From Hawksworthiomyces lignivorus (taxonomy: Eukaryota; Ascomycota; Sordariomycetes; Ophiostomatales; Ophiostomataceae): 64,000 nt of DNA. Shown here piece by piece: positions 10,507 through 22,000 of this stretch (its first letter is position 1; each line of letters begins with the position of its first letter). The DNA lies in the NCBI GenBank assembly GCA_002917075.1, contig NTMA01000012.1:124001-188000 (forward strand), written 5' to 3'. A program made the position numbers and the translations under genes. Below the pieces are notes generated by a model. The model had not been told where the DNA came from. It made no database searches and saw nothing but the letters and a program-made list of their open reading frames with translations.

Positions 10507-11691
10507 ATGTCAAGTTTACCAGTATCCCAACAAGGGGACACGCTGGCAGCGAGCAGTTCGCTCCAGAGCAAAGACGGATTGCCTCCAGACGATATTAAGA
10601 CGCAAACTTCCGAAAAGTGTAGTGAAGGAGAGCAAGCAGAGGTGACACCAACTCACACAAAGAGCTCAACAACACCCACTAGTAGCCCGCATTCATTGTC
10701 TGGAAAAAGCGGCTCAAAGAGAGGAGGCGAAGAGCGCCAAGCAGATGGAGGCGGCGATCGCACTGCAGAAGCTGCTATGAGCGACCAAGTTGCGGATGGC
10801 GACCATGACGCCTCTGCCCAGCCGGCTGCCAAGCGTCGGACATTGTGCGGCGTTTGCAACAGCGAACCGTCCAAGTATAAGTGCCCACGGTGTCCCCTGG
10901 CATAGTAAGTCTGCATTCCCATGGCCTCATTGCACCCACCTTCCTCATCGCCTTCTTTCAATGCTCTTCCAGAGAGATGACGCACGCTAACGGCCCCTAC
11001 CTCTGCACGGCTCTCCAGCTGCTCAGTGACTTGCTCCCGTGTTCACCGAGACAATCACCCACCTGATGAGCCTGCATCGACAACGAAGGCTTCTTCCGAC
11101 GATGCACACGACAAGCTGCCGCCGCCTGCCGCCGCCGCCACTCACCCCTTCAGCGTTCTCGATGACGCCCCTGAACTGAAGCGCCTCTTTGTCAAATACC
11201 CGACGTTGCGTGCGCGCCTGAGGTCCATATATGAGGCCACTCTACCGCCAAATAGCAGCGCCGGAGAGACTGCCAGCCATCCGAGGATGCCTTGGAAGGT
11301 TCCTATGCAGAGCGGTCGCGGCGGTGGCAGCGGAGGCCGGGGCGGCAGAGGCAGCGGACGCGGCGGATTCGGCGGTGGCAGCGGCGGCTCCAGGCAGCCA
11401 TGGACGCAAGAAAAGGGCCTCCGTCAGGGACAGAAAGCGCTGCGGCGGGCCCGCGGAGACCCTGGTGAGGACGGCGACGGCGTGCGCGAGTACTGCGAGG
11501 TTGTGACGTACCTGCTATCCGGCCGGCCGGGGGCACGGCGCGAACCCGGACCGAGCAGCGTGCACGATGAACGAAGCAACAGCAGCGTCGCGCTGAGCGG
11601 CGGCGACACGACGGCAGCGGTGCGGCGGGAAGTTGCGCTTGCGGACGTCGAGCTGGTCCAGAAGCTATTAGAAGCTGAAGGATGGCAATAA
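10507..11691 (+). CDS. HIT-type zinc-finger protein, Hit1-like
   Basis: Two exons (10507-10904 and 11019-11691) encode 356 aa. Splicing rebuilds one treble-clef HIT zinc finger: cysteines 114/117, 126/129 and 134/138 plus histidines 142 and 146, in CGVC-KCPRC-CSVTC-RVHRDNH. The exon junction falls inside the finger, at PLAY|CSVT. Downstream, residues about 186-208 (LKRLFVKYPTLRARLRSIYE) resemble the helical region that follows the finger in Hit1/ZNHIT3. These are assembly factors for box C/D snoRNPs that work with Rsa1/NUFIP. The first 110 residues are low-complexity. Unusually, a Gly-Arg-rich RGG-type segment lies at about 232-256. The final part is charged and ends in EGWQ. The assignment to Hit1 rather than another HIT-finger protein rests on the single finger plus the helical block. 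Confidence 0.8.
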
Positions 11692-11913
11692 AAACAGCTG
11701 CGGATCCCTTCATTAGGCCCGTATAACAATTCATGATGAAATATATGAAAGCACCGGCATTTTGTTTATGGAGAAGACATTTCACAACACATTTTACACA
11801 TACAGAAGCAAGCTCTCGCTATTCAAAAGACGTATGTATTCCAAGCTGCAGGAGTATTATCCGTATTACCCAACCTGTCTTAACAACTAAAAAAGACTTG
11901 CGTTTCATCAATC

Positions 11914-13365
11914 CTAATGCTTAAACAGAGATAAGAACCCATTCTGGGATGCTTTTGACGTTGCCTTCGGGGCAACGGCAGACATGTTTAATGACACCGA
12001 CGACGATGTTTGCGAGGAGGGTGCCGACACCGAGCGGTCTCCTTCGTCGTTCCGGGTAGGCGTCTCATCCGCTGGTGACGGTGACCGTCTCTCCTTGGAG
12101 AAGCTGCTCAGCCGCGTTTTAAGCTTCAGAAGGGACTTCGACTGCTTCAGCTCTGTGCTTTGACTCTTCTTCTCGGCAGCTGCCTTTTCATCGCTCTGCG
12201 TCCAGTCCACGCTGTGCTCCTGCACAACTTTTTGGAAATTTGAGCTCGACCCCTTCTCTTTTCTCAGCGCGTCGACCTTCACCTGGCCATTCTGATTCGC
12301 TCTGGCTGTGCTGTTTCCGCTCGTCTCCCTCTTGTCTGTGGCGATAGCCTTTGTTCCGTTAGGATTGGGCCGCCCTTGTGTGAGCCCTGCGTTGTGTTCT
12401 ACACCTGCTTGTGTGCTTTGCCGCCTGCTGTTTGGGCTAGCAAGGGGATTTCCCGAGCCACGTTGGGCTGCTGATGAATGCGTCATCATAGCCCAGTGCT
12501 GCGCAGAATGCCGCTGCAATTTGTGCTGCTTCTGAGGAGACACCGGTATGCGTGGCCCTCCGACTGCCGTCGTCGTCCGAGCAAATTGTAAGGCAGCCTG
12601 GCTAGGCACGTACGGGACACCCGGGATGTCAGCTGTGCGAGAACTGTAATGTCTGGCTGGTCCAGGGTGCATTACGACGCCAGGAGCAATAGGCGTGCTC
12701 GTCATAGTACGCACTCTAGGCGAGGATGACTGGGCGCGGTGATGGCGAATGGGTGCCGGCGGCACGAGCGCACCAAGATGAGGAGCAGAATAAGGCTGTC
12801 GCCGGATCGGTGGGCCTCCGCAGCCAGGGGCCATTGGAGTCATTGGCATTGAAGATGGCATTCGACGCAGCCGGGTGGATTCGGAGGTTCTTGATCTACC
12901 ATTCATGGCTGGTCGGCTGTTCGGAACGAAAGCGGTCCCGGCATTGAAGGAGATAGAAGCTTGGAGGGCAGCAGCACTGTTAGCCCTGGCGGTCTCCAAT
13001 ATTTTCTGTTGTTCCCGGATAATACGGAGACGGCGGGCCAGTTCCTCGGCGTCTACAGGTCCGCGGCCGGCTTTGGTTGCATTTTTATTTGATTTGGTCT
13101 GGCGCGGGCCAGGGCGCGTGCCCGTGGAGGCGGCCCCAAGCAAAGAGACCGAAAATGGGAGATTTATGGGCATCTGTGGCAGTGATTGAACTTGCGCGGA
13201 CGAGATGGAGGACGAAGAAGACTGCAGTTTAGAAGTAGGTGGTGGATGTGGCAGCTGGTAGTGCCGTGGTCGAGGCCGAGGTCGCAGCCCATGTTGTGAC
13301 GGCTTGTGGTCCAGAGGGAGCGGAGGGAGAGCAACAGCAGTGGAGCCCATCATAGAATAGTGCAT
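11914..13365 (-). CDS. Unrecognised basic low-complexity protein
   Basis: The open frame continues upstream to 13473 but only with a TTG at its head, so I take the first ATG, at 13365 (MHYSMMGSTAV), giving 483 aa. An additional spliced 5' exon cannot be excluded. I do not recognise a family. The protein is rich in Pro, Arg, Ser, Gln and Ala. It has a Pro/Arg/His stretch near the start (RPRPRPRHYQLPHPP), a short predicted helix (residues about 108-140, with EELARRLRIIREQQKIL), several RRQ/SRR basic patches and a Ser-rich C-terminus ending in NGFLSLFKH. No transmembrane segment or signal peptide is visible. It is probably mostly disordered. The frame is long and uninterrupted, and the minus strand upstream is pyrimidine-rich, as expected for a leader. 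Confidence 0.6.
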   Translation of the reverse strand: MHYSMMGSTAVALPPLPLDHKPSQHGLRPRPRPRHYQLPHPPPTSKLQSSSSSISSAQVQSLPQMPINLPFSVSLLGAASTGTRPGPRQTKSNKNATKAGRGPVDAEELARRLRIIREQQKILETARANSAAALQASISFNAGTAFVPNSRPAMNGRSRTSESTRLRRMPSSMPMTPMAPGCGGPPIRRQPYSAPHLGALVPPAPIRHHRAQSSSPRVRTMTSTPIAPGVVMHPGPARHYSSRTADIPGVPYVPSQAALQFARTTTAVGGPRIPVSPQKQHKLQRHSAQHWAMMTHSSAAQRGSGNPLASPNSRRQSTQAGVEHNAGLTQGRPNPNGTKAIATDKRETSGNSTARANQNGQVKVDALRKEKGSSSNFQKVVQEHSVDWTQSDEKAAAEKKSQSTELKQSKSLLKLKTRLSSFSKERRSPSPADETPTRNDEGDRSVSAPSSQTSSSVSLNMSAVAPKATSKASQNGFLSLFKH

Positions 13366-16300
13366 AGCTTCTTTGATAATAGATGTGTCGGCTCTTTGTT
13401 GTTGGGTTAGTAATAGCCGGCTTCTGGGAAATGCCCCTGGGAGGATATGTTTAGTGAGGTGTAGATCAATCAAAGAAGACCGAAAACCGGGAAGAAGGGA
13501 GGACGGTAGGGATAGAGAATAGCCAAATTGAGGGTGTAGTAAGCGATGGCAGGTCCTAAAGGTGACTTTATAAGATATAAAGCAGCTCGAGGCTCTGGCA
13601 TGAGTATGATCTTTCTATCGGGTAAATAGGACACAGAGAACAAGGTATGAAGGTCGATTCTCAACGTCGATGTTGGATTGTTTTCTCGGGGTTCCTCTTC
13701 CTTTTATTTATTTATTTTTACAAAGTGATTTGGGGTATAAGAGGCAGGAGTAGTTGTATTTTTTTTCCCGATTGAGAGGTGCGGAGGTGTGAAGCCGGCG
13801 CACAGGTCAGAGGGGGAGGCGATCCTAGCCAACGGAAGATGCAAGTGGAGGGGAAGGTGGTATAAGAAGCAGGATTATATGAAGACCGCGATGCCGATGC
13901 ATGAGAAAAAGAGCCGCAGAAAAATCAAAACGAGGAACAAGATCTAATAAATACGCGAGCCACCAGGAATAGACTACGCACATCTGTTAAGTGGCCTTGT
14001 AAAGAACAACCTTGCGGAAGGAGAGACGACTAGAAAAAAGAAAAGAAAACAAGGCCGTTTTTGTAAAACGCTTACAGAGGTGTTGTTTGCAAACATCTGC
14101 AACACTGCCGTCCACGATCACGGTTCGTCGCATGCTTACCTAGACGGAGAGTCTTGGCTTTTTCAAAAGTTTCACTATTTCCTTCACTTGTAGATTCCGC
14201 ATTCACACCTCTGCCAGAGATAGTAATATAAGGATCTAGTTTGCCGATGAAGAGATGGCGCATCGTTTGCTATGCAGAAAAAGGAAAAAATAAAAGCTAA
14301 AAAGAAAAATGAAAAAAGGCTCTCCAAAAATGCAATGGAACGCTCACATGCCAATGCAGCCCGGTGCTTAGTTACGGATAATGAAGGGGATGCGTTCAAA
14401 CAGTGAGACAAAGCGTCTGCGGGGAGGACGGAAAGAGAAGCAAGAAAAGGTGAGGAATGCAATCAAGAAGTGAAACAACAAATCTGACAAGTAGTGAGTA
14501 AAGAGAGACAAGAAAAAGCAAATAGTAGAGTAGCCGGAAACGAAAGAAAAGGTAGGAGGCAAGAAGCGAGAGGTGAGAGGCCTGATACGCGAAGAAGAAG
14601 AAATACTAAAGAGAAGAGGATAGCAAAATGAAAGAAAAATAGAAGAAAGTGGGAGAGGAGAGAGAAGACAAGAGCTTGGCTTTCCTAAAGACCCTGCGAG
14701 AAGATCAACGAGATGCATCGAAAGATTTCCTATTCTGGAACGGGAGATTTTCAGCAACCACACTTCTGGCTTTTCCTTACCAGATAGCAGCGATCATCAT
14801 CTTCCCAACCCACTTGCGTGCGCCATGTTCTACCCAATCTTGTGGCTATCTATGTAAGCCTTTCTAGCTAGAAGATAGCGACACCCGCAATCTCAACCGG
14901 CGAAATCTCTTAAATTAATACTTTTGAAGCAAACTGCTACATAAGACAATTCTAGGCCGGTAGTGACTCTGGCATTTTACGCAAAGACACTAACGTTTCG
15001 ATCTTGCTAGGCACTGCATGGGCCTCTGTTCTTCGCTCTTCTCTGTCTTCCACACGAGCCGGCTGCAATTCTGATATGCTCCTTCGGATGCAGTACAATG
15101 CCAACTACATCTGTTTTCTGATAATAAAGCCAGACCTCTTCCTGAACCTCCATGCCACCTTTCTTTCTGCATAGCAAGAAGGGGGGGATTTACTAATTAT
15201 TGGTACATTTTCATGGCATTGCTTGTTCCAAAAGAAAAGGACAGAATCCATACCGAGAATGGCGAGCAGTGACAAGAAAATGGTGTCAGTTCTGCTGTAC
15301 CGAATACCGCAAAGCACAGTTTTGCTGCGGTCTTGCTGCGTTATGATCGCTTCATCGCTCTCTCGGCAGTCAGATAGTTTCAAGAAAAGATCTGCACCCA
15401 ACAACGAAAAGAGAACAAATGATGAAATATACAGCTGCTCGCATTTTGGCAGCCCAGTGCCATCAGCTATAGTCTCATGGCCTAGACACCGTCCCTCGAA
15501 GAATTCATCGCTGACCTGCGGAGCGTTGAACACTTGTGTATTCCTCAGTGAGATGCGCATGGGCTCAGGCATAGTTCTGCTTTCTATAACTACCTCCCAA
15601 GCCCGTTTTAACTCAGCCTAGATTATCCGGATTGGGGAAGGAAACCAATAACAAAGGAAATGCAACCTATCGAAGAAGATATCATTTAAGCTCAATCAGC
15701 ACATATACATAGATTCCACCACTTTTACTCCTTACCCTTACTCTCCCCTGTTCCATGGTTTGGGAAGCGAATTATGCTCGCCCTGCATGGCCGGGGTAAG
15801 ATGTGTTCGGCATGCATATAATATAGAACTGAATCAGAGTTCTTCTTGCTTACATCTAAGTCGGTTGTTTCTTTGCCTTACACTTGTTTCTCCCCGGCCT
15901 GCTACGGCCGCTTCTTTGGCGTTGACCATCGTCGTAACCACGGGATTGCAATGGTTTTAAACATTCTAAGCTCCATATCTTCTATTACACGCCCTCTTGC
16001 GTGTTTTGAGATTTGGAATAGGATATGAGGAGTGCGCAGGAGGTTTTCTGGGAGCAGCGCCTGTCACAAGCCCTTGGCTCGACACAGTCCGCCTGCATTC
16101 AAGACATAATATGTAGACGTGATTTTGCGTTGCTTACCCCTAGGGCCACGGCCCCAGCATTGTGGCTGTGTGAGCTTTTCGATTTGCATCAGTTTTCATA
16201 AAAATCGGTTACTGGACGCATGAGGCACTAAATATACTAACCACTGTACTCCGTGTATGTTGTGTGTGCTCGAGGCTGACCCCAGCAACCAGCTGCGGCA

Positions 16301-19050
16301 GCTACCGCGAGCCGTCTCTGCGGTCTGTGGAGTGCGTGCTGATTTGCGGTAGTTCCCCCATTGAAATATACATACCTAGAAAATTTGTTCATGTACATAT
16401 GTACATACGATGCCTGCCAAAGGCTGCACAAGACGAGAAGGGAGAGCCACATTGCAGGGGGCAGGGCCCGAGAACATTTTACGAGTGCGCGCATTCGAGC
16501 AAAGTGTTTCATCGGTTTGGCTCTTGGTGGGAGAACGCTGAGCATGCTTTCTTCGCCCTACGGAATATTGACATGGCGCCCCCACCGTCAAGAGTTTAGC
16601 GTGAACACTCATCAAAGAGTTTTTTTTTTTTACGCCAAATGAGCTAACTTACCCCGTAGCCTCTTGAGGCCATCGGCAATCATCTTGCCAGGCGATTTTG
16701 CGGTAAGGAAAATGATTCGCCCAGGCTCTCCCCCACGTGGGACAAGGTATTGGGACAGAATCCACAGTCTGCCAGCTCTAGCATGAGATCCTTTCCTTGC
16801 TCGAATGCCTCCTAGATCGCAATCATGTCATAAATGGGCAGTGGCGGCGTTAATGGCGTTGGTGTTATTCAATGAAATCATGAGCAAACATCATTCTCTT
16901 CTCTTATTATAGCAGTAACAAAAAGCTCGGTACGGAGTACGCAAGAGATTATTCCAATACTGCTCACTGTGCTTCCGGCAAAAAAGGGGGTCCATGCACC
17001 TGGTAACCTAAAACCCGAAGCCTGCCCATTCGAAGTCAAACCAACCAACTGGAGCCCTGTATCCGCCACACTTCTTGCCATTGGGGAAAGAAACGGTCGC
17101 GCCGTTAATACGGGAACTGGGCAGGCTAGTTAGCAACTCTGAGCAACTGATGCGCGGCACAAGGGGAAATGCTCCGTAATAAACCATACATGCGTACTCC
17201 GTACCGACGACTAAGCACTGGCGATGAAGTATTATGGTTGCTTACGTGAACACATGAGTATACTCATTAGAAATTCAACGAGCCGCACCTCAACAATTCA
17301 ACATGTGCTACGGCTAGAAGCGAATATCTCATGCGGATGTCAACTTCTGTCATTTGCCCCCCCACCATCCGGGAAAATTGAACAATCCAATTGACAGACC
17401 CAGGCTGCATCTCCGTAATACACACTTGTATGCACGCGTCACGCAGAGGCACGAGCAATCCTCGCACGTCTACGGAGTAGTATTTACTGTATTCAGAAGG
17501 AGGACGCTATTGCCTTTTTTTAAACACTGAATGGGGACAAGGCAATTCCTATGCGAATGGTGACCTTTTGCGAGCCGCGGGAAAAGCTCTCTGCTCTCCA
17601 CCTCTCCACCGCTCCACCCAGGTTACCCATCCCTCGCCGCCGTTCCGTCCATCCAGCACACACCTCTCTCGTCTCTCATTTCTCGCCTATCCCTATGGAT
17701 GATGCTACGGAGCAACCCTGCAACTCTCTTGGACCCTTCACACCCACTCTCCTTTTCCCCAATGGCATAGCTCTCCACTATTTTCTTTTCTAGTTGTCGT
17801 GTTTCTTTCCCTTTTCCTGTCTTTACCTTTCCTCTTTTGTTTCCTTTCCCTCTTTCGCAATTCGCTTGCTTCCTCCTGTCCTTCGTTCCTCTTCCCTGTT
17901 CGTCCATTTCCCCCTTTTTTTGCAGCTCGTTGTTCCTCTCTTCACCTCTGCCTCTTGAGGCAAGGAATGAGCACGACTTATTGTCCCCTCCTCTTCTCTA
18001 CCTCGGGCTCCCCTGCCTTCATTCTCGTCACCGCGTGTTCTTCCTACACACTTGTCTCGCCCACTTTACCCTCACCCGTCTCCCTACCCTCACGAGTCCT
18101 CCTTCACGAGTCCCACCCTCGACTGTATTCCAGTCTTGTGCTCGAGCTCTTCTCTCCACTCATACCCGTATTTCATCGCTCAAGCTTCTCTTTCTCTCAT
18201 CAACCTCACGACGTTTTAGCTGATAAATATCCACCAACATCGCTCTAAAAGCCCGCTTGTCTCATTATACTGTACAAATTGCATATCCCGGACACGCTTT
18301 CGTGACAACCCCTGTCGCTTGGCTGCCACAGCGGATACGCTCACAACAAATTCGTAAACCATACTGAGGTTTCTTTGGTTGTCTTGGTATAACAAGAACA
18401 AATCGAACAAGCTGTGTTATACAGTTATACAGAGTCTGAGCTGTTTTGTGTATGTATGTATACATCGACATTCCACCAACAAGTTCCCAATACAAATGAC
18501 TTTGCTCCACCACACCTCGTCTCTCTCCATCCCTCTTTACCCCCCTCCCAACGTTCGGTGTTTTTCCCACAACTTTCTTTTTTTCCTACCCCGATCGTAT
18601 GCTTCTCTTTGATGTTCCTCGTGTCTGCTATAGATTGCTTTCTTTTCTTCCTTCGGATTTTCTCTGCTCATCCTCTCTTTTTCTGTTTGGTCTGAGAAGC
18701 ATAGTCTGCAATCCGCTTCAGCGTTTGTTGGTGGCGAGCCTAAACGACCCACCCTGCGTTCTACTAATTATTTGCTTGCTTTATCCCTTTGGCCATCTCT
18801 TTCTTTGCCTTGCCCAATCCCCGTATTTGCTAAACTGGAAGCTTTCTTCTAGCCCTCTTCTCAGTCTTTCGACTTAATTCTTTCCTGCTCATTGCACATA
18901 TTCTCTGCCGTGACGCGCCCCCTCCCTTCCATCAATGACATCTCTTTGTGTCCCTGCCCATTACCGAAACCAATCTTGAGTTCAACTTGCGAAGCCCTTA
19001 CTTTCTGGCCTCTGTGGCCGCCCCCACACCGCCCCTCTAACCGCCCAACT
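13366..19050. promoter_or_regulatory. 5.7-kb divergent intergenic region with two pyrimidine-rich leaders
   Basis: No convincing coding gene was found. From about 13.4 to 14.7 kb the minus strand is pyrimidine-rich, fitting the leader or promoter of the gene ending at 11914. From about 17.55 to 19.05 kb the plus strand is C/T-rich, fitting the RasGEF leader. This right part contains many short upstream ATGs, and frames in it such as 17799-18248 are low-complexity Ser/Leu/Phe/Pro. The centre (14.8-17.5 kb) holds three exact TACGGAGTA words and a 16-nt inverted-repeat pair (16927-17207). The longest central frame, 155 codons at 15105-15572 (-), has no recognisable motif. Confidence 0.5.
16927..17207. 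repeat. Perfect 16-nt inverted-repeat pair bounding 281 bp
   Basis: TCGGTACGGAGTACGC at 16927-16942 is exactly reverse-complemented by GCGTACTCCGTACCGA at 17192-17207. The inner spacing is 249 nt. No open frame of note lies between the arms, and no obvious target-site duplication flanks them. It could be a short non-autonomous transposon (MITE-like) relic or a pair of binding sites. Confidence 0.7.
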
Positions 19051-22000
19051 ATGGCGTCTTTTGCGGGTTTGGCGAGATCTCGAACTCATACTCTTCCAGA
19101 CGATCGCGCTTTGCTGTTCCCCAGCGACGCACTACGCCGCAAAAGCGCGAGTTCTCTACCTGCCACGGCCGCTAGATCTCGCAGCCGGACTCCATCCGCT
19201 TCAGCCTCTAGCGCACTTCCGCCTCTTCCATCCGGTCCAATTACCGCCCCGACAACACCCTCCGTCCTTTCTGCTGCGGCAACCTCGTTCGGCCCTTGGG
19301 GAGGCACTTTTCTCGACGCCGACGCCGACGCTGACGCTGATTCCGACGACGCTGACGATCCCAACGACGGCCACGTCGGCCCCCAGTCTGTATCTGATTC
19401 AGCATCTGCGAGGCAGTCTGACCCACAGATTGAAGATCTACAACGAGATTATTCCACACCCGTTCCACAACCGCCGCCGTCATCGAGCAATGTTCGAGAC
19501 TCCTTCATATCTATTTTAGACGATCCCTTCTTTCAGCGATACCACACATCTAGTAGTGATTGGTTCGGAGAGGACGGTCCCTTGCCGAATCCTTCGACAC
19601 CATCCCTTCCACCCGATACGACCACTGAGCCGTACGCCAACGTCGAAGCCAGAACTAACTCGGACGAGGAGTCCCGTCATGATCCGTCCCAGCCAGGCAC
19701 TTGGCCGCCGCCTCGAAGAGAATCTCTTATTGTAACCGATCAAGGCCTCTGGGTATGGCTGCGTTCCTTTGTTGTTCAAACCCGGCCTTCCTGGGTGTAG
19801 CATTGGTGCCTGGGAATGCAAGCATTTGAGACTAACGTTTTATTCACTTGTATCTGCACAGCCTCCCCAAGCGAAGAAGAAAATGGAGCAAGTCAACATC
19901 GCCGTAATCGGCGCCGACGGAGTTGGAAAGTCAGCATTCATCCAGCGTGCCCTACGTTTAACCCGACCGCCGACCAACAACATTACTGCGATTCGTCTAG
20001 ATGTCGAAGGTATGCCGTATATTGTGGCTCTTATCGAACTCGATCTTGAACATTTCGATGTCGAGCCGAACCAGAAAATTCACTGGCCCAAACAAATAAA
20101 TGGACACATGGTGCCTCGCATCGACGGGGCCTTAATGTTGTATGATGTAATGAACAGAGACAGTATCCGGGAGCTGCCAGCGACGCTATGTAAGCTTTTT
20201 GCCCAATATTCCCTCTTGGCTCGTCTCTATGTATTGCCTCAAAATCTAACCGTGTGGTTGGGGGAACACAATAGCTTCACTACATAACTCTGGACTCCCT
20301 ACCATTCTCGTTGCAACCAAATGCGACAATCCGGAAAGCAGTCGTCAGCTCAACGCCGATGCCCTCGCCACTGTATTCCCCACGATCCTCACACATTTTC
20401 AGACATCCGCCAACGTAGCAGGAAACACTCGTGACTGTCTCCAAGCTGTCGTTTTGGCCGCCGTATACAACAGAAAAGGTGAGTTTGTTAACTCGTATTC
20501 TCACTGCGGTGTGCTGCTGTTCATCTTTAGTAAACAGCCGCGCCTCTGCAGCCGACCCTCCCACTGCAACCTTCAGTGTATTTGTGTTTTTTTTTTTCTT
20601 TTTTCTTTTTTTTCTTTGGCTGTCACCCCTTCCAAATATCTTCCTCGGGCCAATAGCGTTACATCATGGGTATAATCACTATCCCCATTTCCCGCTTCCC
20701 CTACTGCTACGCAACCCCATTTTCCCACCAGTTCTTCGCTTGAAACGCCCATGACCAAGCAGAGTGGAAATGGTCGTTTCTATTGTCTTACGAATGTTAT
20801 ATCCTCTACTGGAGACCCGTTTTTTTTTGTTTGGGAATATTTAATCTTTGCAAAATGATGCCTCTGACACTTCCTTATTGGATAGGAGCAGACAAGTCAT
20901 CTTCTGACAATGCCAGCTCTTCGACACGGAGACGCGCTGCCTCGTCGGCTGCTCACCTTGATACACCTCCCGAAAGCATCAACGGCCGGTCAATTCACAG
21001 TGAACAAAGCAGCAGCAAGCATAGCCGGGCGAGCTCTGACCTTTCGCTTCTTCGAGGTGGACCTGCCGGCTCTGTGGATCGAGAAGGCTACTACCGCGCA
21101 CAAAATTCGCGTTCGCCGAGAATTGAATACCCCAATACGCCCCAGATGACTTCATCTAGCTTCGGGGCCGAGATGACGGACGAGAACTCTGCACAGTCCG
21201 TGCAGGGAATGCTGCGCTCGACCGGCGTTCGTCTCGATGCAGGCCAAGACTCGTTTTTGGATATCGAAGAGTCCGACGCTGAATCCATGCGCTTCTCTGA
21301 TGACATTCCGATCTTGCAGCGCAATGACGAGATCCTCTTTGACAAGCCCGCCAAGATGGCTGGTACCACGTTTGATGAGCTTGTCGATCGTCTTCTCGCT
21401 GCACCCATGACCCGCGCAGACAACAACTTTGCCGATATCTTTCTCTGCCTCTACCGCAAATTTGCAGCACCCCACAAGCTCTTGGAAGCCATTATAACAC
21501 GGCTCAATAGCACTTGGGATGATAACTCAACTCACTTTCTTGAGCGCACGGCGACTCAGTTTCGTATTATTGAGGTCATCGCCCGGTGGATTTCGCTGTA
21601 CCCAGGCGACTTTGCTCGTCCAAACTCGCGAAAGCAACTGGAGAATTTGGTCAAGCGCCTTACGGATGAACCAGTCTTTGCGGTAGCGTCTCAACAGATT
21701 CGCGATCATCTAGAAAATGATGTGGTTGAAGATGATGATACATGTTGGGCAAAGTGCGATGATGCTCCTGACGATGACTCAGCCATTGCTGGCACCGGCA
21801 CCAGTACAACTGCCACGCCGGCAAGCGGTCCAGAACGTCAAGCACTGCCCTCGGACAGTATGCGATCTCTCACCTTGGAAGAATCTCGATCCTCTGACCG
21901 ACTATCTAGTGAAGGTGGGAGTGGCGGCATTGCTGGCAGTGGACAAGGGCCTGCTCAGTTTCAATTCCACTCGTACGAAGATTATGAGCGCGAGGCGGCT

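Noticed and set aside
12873..13189. 104-codon plus-strand ORF over the basic low-complexity gene
   Set aside because: It is antisense to a much longer uninterrupted frame and has no motif.
13366..13473. N-terminal extension of the 483-aa unknown protein to 13473
   Set aside because: The extended frame begins with TTG; the first ATG is at 13365. A spliced upstream exon remains possible but is not supported.
15105..15572. 155-codon minus-strand ORF in the large intergenic region
   Set aside because: There is no recognisable motif, no clear leader or splice signals and an implausible composition (scattered Cys, Ser and Phe); probably chance.
17799..18248. 149-codon ORF upstream of the RasGEF
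   Set aside because: It is encoded entirely by C/T-rich leader DNA, giving Ser/Phe/Leu/Pro low complexity.
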